Assembly: GCA_037954235.1 (NCBI GenBank)
Contig: JBBMOA010000003.1
Location: forward strand, 4,710,953 to 4,774,952
Reading direction: 5' to 3'
Length of the DNA stretch: 64,000 bases
Source of the DNA: Aulostomus chinensis
Lineage: Eukaryota > Chordata > Actinopteri > Syngnathiformes > Aulostomidae
A program made the translations under genes and the position numbers. The notes beneath the pieces were generated by a model. The model did not search any database and had not been told where the DNA came from. It saw nothing but the letters and a program-made list of their open reading frames with translations. Position 1 is the stretch's first letter. Each line of letters begins with the position of its first letter. Positions 11,623 through 22,796 of this stretch are shown piece by piece.

Positions 11623-14270
11623 CTATGTTGTTTGTATACTTGGCTTATCTACATCAAATATTTTTGAGGCTATTAAACCAAAATGTGTAAGGTTGTGCCC
11701 CACTCTCCCTTAAAACAGGGTGAAATTAGATGTAAAATGTACAATGACAAATATTTACATAACAAAGTAAATCCATCCTCCATGGTGTGATTTGTCTCCA
11801 AGTCACCAAGACAGAGGAGCCAGAGCACATCAGCGATTTAAATCAAAGGACATCTCACATGATCAGCATTATGACTTTCAAATATTAAAAAGGAAGCAGA
11901 GATACTATAGATGTTCAGTATTTACTCAGGGGAGTCCACTATTTTAGGCAAGTCTTAAGGCATTCAAAGACTTGCTTATGAGGTGTAAACAGAAGATGCT
12001 TGTGATATTTATAAACGACATCAATGTATGATCTTCTCAACACCAGTCACCACAAGCCTGAGGTGAACCATTTGTCTAGTGTGAACATCTCTTTCTTGCT
12101 GGATTTAACCAAATACAAGTCCATAGTCTGGGATATGAGCACCACAACTAACTGCAGCATTGAGGAAATGCGCTTATTGTGACCGTGCAGACCACAAAGC
12201 TGTGTATAAGGGTACACTTTGGCTGAAATAAAGCAACATTGCTGACTTGCTGGATCTCCCTGTTCATTACCAGCAGGCTTGCATTCCCCTCCAGTATCTT
12301 TCCAACTAAAAAAACTGCCGCAGGTTATTTGGCTTTTGTTCGTTAACATACCCCGCTGTGTGTGATGAGGATGTAAGCGTGTGATGGCTGGTAGTGGTTG
12401 GAGGAGTAGTCTAGGTGGTGAAAAACTAAACTGATGTCAGACATGCTGTGCTTCAGTGTTGACCTACAATGTCGCTGTTTACCTTTCCAACTAGATATGC
12501 TCCCTGTGTCTAACCCCCCCCACTTTTACTGGAAAAAAAACCTGTAAAAATATCAAAATGCTTGGCCCAGCAGGGCGGCAAGTCAGCTATGACAGTAATA
12601 CACCAGGGTAAAGTATCATCATCTGATGACCAGCGGTCAACTCATCCAGCTCATGGCCGAGTTATGTGCCGTTGGTCAGGTAGATGCTGGGTTGTGCAGG
12701 GCCAGTGCGAGGCTGTATGCTGCCTTCGGCATCTCCCGTCTTGTATGCTAATCTACAGTGACCCAGCAGGCCAAGCAATCTCCTGCGGCGAGAGAATATG
12801 TGTCTTGTGGTAGTTGCCGGTGAATTCTAGACAGTTACACAATGTCCCAATATTTGGCAAGTCTTGCAGTTATATGTTGAGTTGCCGATCGACAGAAGAA
12901 CAAACACACAACTGAACCACAGTAAAGAGAGCAAAGCTGCTGAATCTGTGCACACCAGTATCTTGCATCCACCACAGTTTCATCTTCAACCAGAGTATAT
13001 AAAGCAGTGGTGGACTGGCGCTGTGTGTGAAGTATTGTAACACAAAAGGGACACAGGCAAAGAGTAAATGGAAATAGAGTCAGTTCAACCTACGTATGTG
13101 TATGACAATTCTATGGTTAGAAATATGCAATTTCATATGGATTCAGGCACCAGGTGAGGGGATAAGTGGACTTGGACAGACAGAAGGTGATTTCTTCCTT
13201 TAATAGTAGGTGCTTCCCTGTGGAAAACTGCCTACAATATGTAAAATATATTATTGCCTCATATACCCTAAGAAATAAAAGTATAGGACCTGCATGTCAT
13301 CTCCTCATAGCAGCAGTGGGGTCTCCTTGTCTTGAATCTGCCCGCGAACTCTAATGTCTTTATTGTAAATTATTCTGCTAACTTAAATTTTAAGTTTTTG
13401 TTTTTTTTTTATTTCACCAAAGTCTACTCCATGAAGAATGCAAAGATAGTGAGCACAGCATCATCCTATATTAGTCTGGACTGTGGAACTCCTAGCATCG
13501 CCCCTCTGGGGTGTCTCAGAACAAAAAGTTAGGAGGTCTGATGTCTAAAGTGCAGAGATGAACAGAAATCAGATGAGGAGCCAGTGTCGTTCCTCAAAAA
13601 CTGGAGAGAACAGTCAGACTTTTCCAGTCTAGTTGCCCCTAACAAGCATGAGTGTCTTACTCAGTACACATGAATGAAATTAATAACTCCCTCATGGAGT
13701 TGATGAACTAGAACGCTCCACTTTGTACATCTATGTTCAGCTCTTCATTTTCTTTTTCATCACTGTAATTTATCCAGGGCCTTGGGTTGAAAGGTTCACA
13801 TGACCTTGCTTTCACAGAGGTTATTTCGGGGAGAGTTCTCCAGCACATGGTATTTCATTCACAAACTGTATCATTTAAACTGTTGCACCGGCTAATTCGA
13901 CAATGACGCCAGCAGCAAAGCCTGCAGTTGAACAGAAAAAGAAAGCAGATGATATCAAATAAACACATTTTATGGTTGGAAATAAAACAAGACGATTTCA
14001 TGTCTAAGGCCAAGGTAGAGATTAACAGAGTTCATCTATGAAGAGAAAGGTTCAATGCTTTACTGAAATGATACCTTAGACCCTTAGATAAAGGTTCCCA
14101 AAGCAGGGAACTTGGCAGGGACATCACAGTGGTAAACATGGGATCCACTGTGTTAGTGCAAGACTCCAGGCTCTGCATTCTATTGATTTCCATTTGAACT
14201 TCAATGATACAAATGTTTGTATTTGACACCCTTTTTTCCACAATTCTGCATGGCCAGTTATTCTTCTTCA
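11623..14270. other. No gene recognised apart from a weak exon candidate at 13875-13921
   Basis: Unique-looking DNA. A strong - strand splice acceptor is seen at 13922-13950 (see the finding on alternative 3' exons). A TATAAA occurs near 12997 without other promoter marks. Confidence 0.4.
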
Positions 14271-14274
14271 AAGC

Positions 14275-14572
14275 AGTCAGTCGTTGCTCCACCCCTCTAC
14301 CAATCTGGGGAGGGCTGCAGACTACCACAGGCCTCTTCTGTCATGTGAGGGGTCACTAGCCACTTCTTTTCACCCAACAGTGAGGAGTTTTGTGAGGGAG
14401 ACATCCCACATATAGGATCTTGCTGTTTTCCTAGTATCTAATCCCCAAAGTAGTGGGGGGACTCGTGCAGACACAGACACCCAACCAAGCCAAAGGAAAC
14501 ATTACAACCCGTGGCCCCTGCTCACAAGCAATGAAATAAACCACTCTTCTCAGGTGCCATAATCCCTTCTTT
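14275..14572 (-). mobile_element. tRNA-type SINE, second family, nearly full length
   Basis: Read on +, the order is GTTGCTCCACCCCTCTACCAATCTGGGGAGGGCTGCAGACTACC-type block, CACTTCTTTTCACCC, GTGAGGAGTTT, a mid part with GACACAGACACCCAACCAAGCC, and a degraded tRNA-like head region at 14505-14572. So the SINE is transcribed from -. The family occurs again at 3940-4125. It is well diverged and has no clear target-site duplication. Confidence 0.68.
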
Positions 14573-17500
14573 TTTAACCCATGTTTAAACAATTGTAGGC
14601 TCAATTAAGTTTTTCTGAATATGAAGAAGAGGTTACTCATGCAAAACAGCCTTGTGTTGTGTGAAGGCAAATTACATCAAATGTCCTATATGATCATTAA
14701 CTAATGACCCAGAGGTCTAACACATAGGTTCACCTAGACATGTACAAAGAGAGGAGTGAGGCAAGGGGTTGTAATATTAACTGGATCACCAGATCTCACT
14801 TGATCCTACACACTGGTCCAATAAATACAAACACAGTGGTGATATGATTAAGCTTGTTTTTGCTCTGGAGAACATAAACGGCAGGAGGTGATAAAGTGTC
14901 CAAAGTGTGCCTCCATTTTAATTTACTTTTCCAGGTACACCGTTGCGCAGCCATTTCTCCACATGTATCAACAAAATCTGACACGCTTGAGCCTGGCACA
15001 CATTGCAGCCAAAATTTCATGACACTCATGTCACACATGACCTGCAATTAACGAGCAAGATGGCAGTTGTCACATACTGAACTAGTCTTTAATATACTTG
15101 ATTTAAGTGTTGAAAATTATTGCTTCTGTTGCACATCATGGTAGGAGTATTCGTCAGATTTCAGCTATTTCCCCAGCTGAAATAATTAGAAACTCACAAA
15201 TGCTCACATCAGAGGGATTTTTTATTTTAATTAATTATCAAAGACTTCTGGTAAACAAACAATACAACCTGCCACAAAGTTAACCCAAAAAGAAATAGAA
15301 ATACTGTGAGATGGCAGTGTGGATCTGTGATGTGCTGTGCGGTTCTAAAAACATATTAAAGTTTAGTTTGACCGAAAGAAGCAATAGCCTAGTCAGATGA
15401 CCCTGAAAAAGTCGAACACTGGATGATTTTGTCTGCAGTTGACTGTCTTGATGGCCAGTCTTACCATTGAGGCTGTTATCCGGGTCAGCATGCCTAGCTG
15501 GTAAGGGCAGGCGCTGGGCTTGCAGTGAGTTGGGAGCTAACACCCACCTGTCTACAGAATGTAGCACTGACTGGATCAGTGAACAGCCGCTTGAACTGGT
15601 GGTATAAACTCGATGTCAGGGACACCCAGCCCTGTTAATATAGTTTATTATATTAGACCAAATTAGCCTTTTCATAAGGTGAATTTATCCTTTATTGCCA
15701 CTGTATACAGACATAGGATCTTATGATACAAACTGCATCTGACATAAAATTAATAATCATGTGTAGTGGACATTCATTTGAGGTCAGTTCATCCATTCAT
15801 CTTGTGGATATCTGAATCAAATTTGAAGAAATCCTTTAAAGGTGTTCATGAGACATAATGGGATGTATGATGTGCAGCTGTAGGACCCATAGAAGAAAAA
15901 TCTGAAAGTATAATGCCTCTGGTAGTACCATAAAGACGTAAATTAAACAGATCCTTCTCAAAATTGGATGGATTCCTCGTTGGCCCATGTAACTGTCCAG
16001 TAGGGATGGTTTACTTTGGACTGCATCCTATAAACATGGCAGGTAAAATATAATCCACTGTAGGCATACATTCATCTGTCGTGTCAATTCAACACCGAAA
16101 TGAAACCACACACAGAATACTCAGTATTTAAATGACAGTCTTTAAGTGACAATCTATTTGTATTGAGGCCAGCAGAAAACCAGATGACTAAGGCTGCTTT
16201 CTCAAAGACAACACCTCTACTTGGATCAACAGATGGTGAGGGCTGAAAAAAAACCCTCAATGTTTGAACTTTGCATCCGTCAAAACAGATGGAAAACTGA
16301 CAGAGATGGAAGCATCACCCTCCCTGTCCAGACAGCTCTGGTTACATGGTAATTGAGAATAACATATAGAAACAGACATGATGGATCAGTGAGGCAACCA
16401 CCCACATGCTCGCTGCTGAGTAGAGCTTAAAATACAAGAGAGCTGGCTTTCAAGTGCCTTACCAGACAGGTTTAAAGCATATTTCAGGTAGAAAAAAATA
16501 AGTTAAAAAAAACCCAAAACCTTGAGCATTGTGTACTTCCCTGTTAAATAAAAATCTCCTTCTCCGTGACAGAATATCAAACAGCAGGACATGTTTTGTA
16601 CTTATTAGGTCTATTCTCATTGTTGGTTCGCTGGACAACTAAACTTTCTGCAAGATACTTCAGTAAGTTCCAACCAGGACCAGGCTCGACTCCGAACTAC
16701 TTTGATACATATTAATCCTTGAGTGAGGAACACTCCGTCATAGGCTCTGCTGTAGAGGATTACTCTGGCATATAACAACTTCAAACTGAGATTTGAAGTG
16801 TGTGAAAACATTCCTTTTATTCACAGGAATAGGAAATGTTCTGGCCTTCTGATGGCAAACCCACTATATTTATCATTCCAAACAATAAAGTAAGGCTGTC
16901 ACAAGCTACAGAGGAAGGGAAGAGAGTAGTTGAGGGGGTTTGATAATGGCAGTCCAGCTACCTGGTCCTAAGAGAATTCCCCACTGTCCTACGTCACTCC
17001 TCGACTGTAAGCGTTATCTTTTCCTTAAGCAGTTGTTCTGTTTGTAAGTTCTTGTTTATCCGTCTTGTTTTAAACAAAGGCGGTAGCAGCAGTTCTAGCA
17101 GGTCTAGTCTGAACTATTCCTACTAAAACAAAGGTTTATTACAGTATCTGTCCAACTAAAATCCTTCTTTGTCTCTAGATAGGTCATGGGGCCTCACTGG
17201 ATGTTTTAAAGGATGTGGAAATGATTTTGATTATATACTGTGACCTTCAAAGTAACATCCCAACCTCACTGAACACTTATGGGAAATTTGAGGCCTTCTT
17301 TTACAGAGGCAATAAACACAGTAACATTTTATATAGAGTCTAACCATTATGTGATTTCTGAGCCCAATACTGATTTAAGAGTAGCAAAAAATCACATATT
17401 ATGTGCAACCACTGTTTTGAACTTTTGTGCTGGAGTGAAAATAGACCCTTTTGTTCATTGTGCACCAACTGCAAACTGTTACAGGGCTCCAGACTACTAC

Positions 17501-17732
17501 CAAATGTTTGCATTTCAAATGTTGAAAAACAAGAAGGGAAGGAGTCTGCCAGGATAGGCTTATGTGTGTGGCAGGTATGTCACTCTCTTTCCCCCTTTGC
17601 TTTCACAATAGTCTTTCAAAAACCCCTGGTCTGTTAAATTACACACAACCACAGTTTAGCAGTTTAGACGTTAGCATTAGCAAATAACATTAGTGTCAGG
17701 AGGAAGGGGGCCTGTCATTATATACATGTAAA

Positions 17733-17735
<3 letters not shown>
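14573..17735. other. No gene recognised apart from a weak exon candidate at 15465-15551
   Basis: Unique-looking DNA with chance frames. No repeat family is recognised. Confidence 0.4.

Positions 17736-17791
<56 letters not shown>
17736..17791. repeat. (CA)n microsatellite
   Basis: About 28 CA units, lying directly at the 3' end of the LINE at 17797-19765. It may have grown from the LINE tail. Confidence 0.95.
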
Positions 17792-17793
<2 letters not shown>

Positions 17794-17796
17794 ATA

Positions 17797-19765
17797 TGTA
17801 TCGTCCTTGTCCTCATCCTCCACTTGTCCGGGTTGCGGGGGTAGCAGGCTCAGCAAGGAAGCCCAGACTGTCCTCTCCCCAGCAACTTCCACCAGCTCTT
17901 CGGGGGAATCCCAAGGCATTCCCATGCCAGCCGAGAGATATAATCTGTCCAGCATGTCCTGGGTCTGCCCCGAAGCCTCCAACCAGTCAGGACAGGACTG
18001 GAAGACCTCCAGAGGGATGCATGCAGTAGGCATCCCTACCAAATGCCCGAACCACCTCAACTGACTCCTCTCAACATGGAGGAGCAGCGGCTCTACTCTG
18101 AGTCCCTCCCGAATGATTGAGCTTCTCAACCTATCGCTAAGGGAGAGCCCAGCCACCCTGCAGAAGAAACTAATTTCGGCCGCTTGTATTTGCCATCTTG
18201 TTCTTTCGGTAAATTACCCAAAGCCTTTTGGCTAAGCTCCCTCTGAAATTTTGGCTGCAATGTGTGCCGGACTGATTTAGCACCTGCATCACTGCAGATG
18301 CCGCCCCAATCCACCTGTCAATCTCCCGCTCCATCCTACCCTCACCCGTAAACGAGATCCCAAGATACTTTAACTCCTTCACCTGAGGCAGGACCCCACC
18401 CCCCAACCTAGAGTGGGCAGGCCACCCTTTTCTGGTTGAAGACCATGGCCTCATGGACTTGGAGGTGCTGATTCTCATCCCTGCCGCTTCACATTCGGCT
18501 GTGAACTGCCCCAGCATGAGCTGTAGGTTGTGGCGTGATGGAACTAAGAGGACTACATCATCCGGAAAAAGCAGAGACGACATCCTCCGGCCACCAAACT
18601 CAATTGAAATTCTTTCCATAAAAGTTATGAACAAATCGGGTTACAAAGGGGAGCCTTGGCAGAGTCCAACCCTCACTGGGAACAAGTCTGACTTATTGCT
18701 GGCAACTCAAATCAGACTCTCACTCCTCTGGTAGAGAGGCTGAATAGCCCTTTGTAAGGGGCCATCCACCCCATACTACCAGAGTAACCTCAACAGGGTG
18801 CTCCTGGGAACAAGGTCATAAGCCTTCTCCAAATCCAAAAACACATGTGGACTGGTTGGGCAAACTCCCATGCCCCCTCCAGCACCCTAGCGAGGGTGAA
18901 GAGCTGATCCACAGTTCCACGGCCATGACAAAAAACACATTGCTCTGCCTGGATTTGAGGTTTGATTATCGCCCTGACCCTCCTCTCCAGTATCCACAGA
19001 GGCTGAGGAGTGTGAACCCCCGATGGTTGGAACATACCCTCTTGTCCTCTTTCTTAAAGATGGGGACCACCACCCCGGTCTGCCACTCCAAAGGCACCAC
19101 CCCTGATGTCCACACAATGTTGTAAAGATGTGTCAATCAAGACATCCCTACAACACCCAGACTTCTGCCCGGAGATTGGAGCCACTCCAGCGAAGGAGAG
19201 ATACCAACTCCTCTCAAGGACTTGGGTTCTGGACCTGGACCTATGTGTCAAGGTGACGCCGGTAATGCTCAACCTCTCTCAACCAGCTCCGGCTCCTTCC
19301 CCACGGGAGAGGGGACATTCCATGTCCCAAAAGCCAGCTTCCATGTCTGGGGATCAGACAGCCAAGGCCCCCGCCTTGGTCTGCTGCCCAAACCACACTG
19401 CACCAGACCCTTTCGGTTCCTCCTGTGGGTGGTGGGTCCATGGGGGGACGGGTCCATCTAACCTTTCGGGCTGGGCCCGACTGGATCCCAGGGGTTAAGG
19501 CCCTACTACCAGGCACTCGCCAACGGGCCCCTACCGCAGGCCTGGCTCCAGGGCAGAGCCCCGGTAACCCTCCAGGCTGGGTACACAAACTCCTAGTTCT
19601 TCTTTCCATGAAGGGTCTTTTGAACAGTTCTTTGTCTGGCCCTTCGCCTGGGACCAGTCTGCCTTGGGGGACCCTACCAAGGGCAAAATGCCCCCAATGC
19701 CCTCAAACTCCTCCACCACAATAAGGTGACGGTTCCTGGAGGAGGATGGCTTGACTGCCATGTTT
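17797..19765 (-). mobile_element. LINE retrotransposon, internally deleted
   Basis: On the - strand the element starts with a leader-like region and the opening of an endonuclease (GTWNVPSPVGKEPELVE near 19310). It then jumps to the reverse transcriptase, skipping most of the endonuclease. The 3' coding end lies next to the (CA)n run. The text matches a widespread teleost LINE ORF by eye. I cannot assign its clade with confidence. A second 3' piece of the same family is at 26636-27060. Confidence 0.85.
17800..19500 (-). pseudogene. LINE ORF2 (endonuclease fragment + reverse transcriptase), broken
   Basis: Segments in order on - are the endonuclease start near 19310; LERSWYLSFAGVAP near 19215; RRVRAIIKPQIQAEQC, GRGTVDQLF and PVHMCF around 18975-18830 (fingers region); VRVGLCQGSPL near 18680-18650; and SSLLFPDDVVLL near 18545-18580. 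Then come EAAGMRISTSKS, LPQVKELKYLGISFT and EREIDRWIGAA. The last part, LLLHVERSQLRWFGHLV, lies near 18090-18030. The catalytic FADD is FPDD here (codons 18557-18568). Multiple frameshifts and the endonuclease gap show it is inactive. Confidence 0.85.
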
Positions 19766-22730
19766 GATTATACATCCATACGTCAAGACGTTCTAGGCTT
19801 CAGGACGTCAGTGACATCGGAAAAATATCAACACTGACTGGGTGTCGCACATAGCGTCACACAAATTCAACTCATGAGTTCAAACATTTACTTTCGCAGA
19901 GCCTGCAGCAGTTAGCTCAAAAAATGCATTAACTCTCTATGTTATTCTTCGAATTTCATTATTCATAAATCTAGTAAAACTCGGTATGTCCACCGGTAAC
20001 TTCCACACCATTTTGTCAAGCAGCGTTGGTCTAAAATTGTTATGTGAGTCATTGTTGAGTTTGAAAAAAATCACGGGAGCAGAAACTTCAATAGACATCC
20101 ATCACTGTCCTCCGTGCTGCTTTTACTACAGCTACCAAAGACTGTACACAAGCCCACAATACAACACTCTAGTGCCTTGTTAACTACAACAAGACTGTTA
20201 GTTGTTAATTTAGTAATTATGCTTAAGTAATACTTATTCTGCAGTCTCACATCTCACTAAATTTTAGCAAACTGTTATAATTGTAGCCTAATTGCTAAAT
20301 GTCACCCTGGTCATATTATCAGATTATATATTGTGATAAATATTGACAATGCGATCATAATTCTGACCAAATTCCTCTGCTGTAATTTACAATACAGCAC
20401 TTCTACTGACATTTCTATGCAATACACAGACGTTTGCAGGATATGTTGCAAAAAGATTCATTAGTTCCCTTTAGTAGCATAAGTCACTGAATACATGCGT
20501 CACTGCGCCAGAGAAAAGATAAAAATCACAATGCATGCGCATGTGTGTCAGGGAGCAGCAGGTGTCTGTTTGATGTGCTTTCTTCAGCACTGATAAAGAA
20601 TACATGAATTTCAGTTATTGCTGGAGACAGCTTTATACCCAGAATTAAGTACAGCTGCCACGAGAGCTTTACCCAACCATTTGACTTTAGCTAAAGGAGA
20701 ATGATTTTCCTTTTAACTCAAAAAAGGCATATTTCAATATGCACACGTTTAATATGTAGCCTCGTTTTACAGAATGACTTGGAGCATACCAACCTTTATT
20801 TATTTTTTAAAATTTCCTTTACATAAATGGCGCCTAAAAGTCAGTCTGTAATGACACACAGCTGGTAAAAGCCCTATTTTTAGGGATCCATTTGACATAA
20901 TGGCAGTCTGAATGTACAAATCCCTGCATTGCCTTTGTCAAGGATTCAGGACTCAGTCTCCAAATTACAATTCCCTAAAGGAAGACATAAAACTTTTCCA
21001 TTTGACAAAAACTCCCAATGAAAACCTGAAACAGATAATACAAGCCACTAAATAATGGCTTTGAAAAAAGTACTGTATGGCTATAGAAAGCTCTTGAGGC
21101 CACAGTGAAATGCTTCTCTTGCACTAAAGCTTTCTTGTCAACAATGGAGGGCTTCGACTAGAATTTCAGCTGGAACCCACGTAGGTGGCTGTGTTGTCTG
21201 TGTGAGCCTCATGATGGTTTTTATTCAAACCAAAAATAACTGTGTCACATGGTCACGATGGAAGGGAAGAGTAAGTAGCAAGAAACAAGCATATTGTGTC
21301 AAGTCCTGCAGCAAGGGAAAGTCCAACCAAAACTTTTTTGTTTTGTTTTGTTTTAACCTATCTGTTACATGTGACGACACTGGCTTGTGCTCCGTGCTCT
21401 TCTCTGGCGCTTTTCTCCTCCAGCCCTCCCTCTGCCAGTTGTGCCCCTGAGTGACATCAGCGCTGAGGTGGAGGAAGGGGAGTTGATAAGAGGGACAGAG
21501 TGCAGGGACAGGGAGACTGACACATGGCCGGCTCTACTCGGGCTCTAACCCCCCCCCCCTTCCTTTTGTTCTACAGGGAGAACGGGAAGGTTCATAAAAT
21601 TTTTAATCAATGGATACTATCATTAATTTAGAGGTTGTTGCTGTGGATATTTAATATATGTTTTACACCATCATGGTGTCTACATGTTGTGCGAAACAAT
21701 ATCTTACATTATTCAAATACAACATGTGCGCGTCAAATTCCAGCTAGCAATCTGCTTGGTTGCTTGCTGGTTGTCGGGCAGCTGCTGGCTGAGCGCTGCA
21801 GTTTCACTCTGACTGAATACCACCAGAGGAACTCTGGCGTGTAGCCTCAGTAAGCTACACCGATGTTGGCAAATCAGAGCTGGTCAACCATTGGTATGTT
21901 GCCGGACATTCGTGAATTGCCATACAGTATCTGTACACGGGCACAAAGGGGTGCCTGTGTGTGTGAGCGTCACTGTTCTAAATGAACACAAGTTCATCAG
22001 CTGGACAAATAAGCATAACTCTTAACATCATATAAGGTCAGCTGTCTGTCACCCTTATTCACGAAAATTGTTCAGAGGGAGGAAGAAGAACTTTAAGCAC
22101 ACTGTAACTAAGATCACACTCTCAGAAACTGATGAATGTGAACACTTTAGTCGAATCATTTACTAGTTAGTCATTGAGTTAAGGTGCCAACAAAACCAAA
22201 GGAAGTGCCTCATTTGTGCGTGCGCCCTGCCAGCAGCTCGCGTTGTGTGCTGAGGGCACACTGCAAGACATCAAACTGAAATGATGACCTGTAATGTACA
22301 ACAGAAAGCCAAAAACATTCCCCCAAGTAAAAGAGATCTATGACAGGAGGACTCTGTTAGCACAGACTGGTGGGATGATACTGGTGGAACTGGGAATGTA
22401 ACTGTTAAGCGTTTCAGCTGTTGAACCCCTAAATAGTGACCAGACACCAGCTGACTCCCGTGGCTGGATCAGGCTGGAAAGTGGCAGGAAGCCGGCTGGC
22501 TTTTAGCTGGGAGGGGAAATTTTACATTGCCAAATCTGAACAAGTGGTAAATTGCTGGGAAAATCCATTATAGGGCGAATATTCCCTGCAATCAGTTTAT
22601 AATAGTAAGAAATATTGATGGAATAATACATTTCAAAGACACGTATTGTGGCGAATAACAAAACCTAAAAGCAAATCTGCATACACACAGCAACAATATT
22701 GCACGAAAATGTATTTCTACACCAATAAAT
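19766..22730. other. No gene recognised
   Basis: AT-rich unique-looking DNA. Contains a short (TTTTG)n patch near 21336-21353 and a poly-C run near 21549-21559. Confidence 0.4.
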
Positions 22731-22793
22731 CTGTCTCTCTCTGTCTGTCTATCTATTTTATCTACCTATCTACCTACCTACCTACCTATCTAT
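22731..22793. repeat. Compound (TCTG)n/(TCTA)n/(CTAC)n microsatellite
   Basis: Imperfect tetranucleotide units change motif along the array. Confidence 0.9.
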
Positions 22794-22796
22794 GTT

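Noticed and set aside
19106..19724. Several overlapping open frames on + (about 60-130 codons)
   Set aside because: They are shadows of the GC-rich LINE leader and endonuclease region on -.
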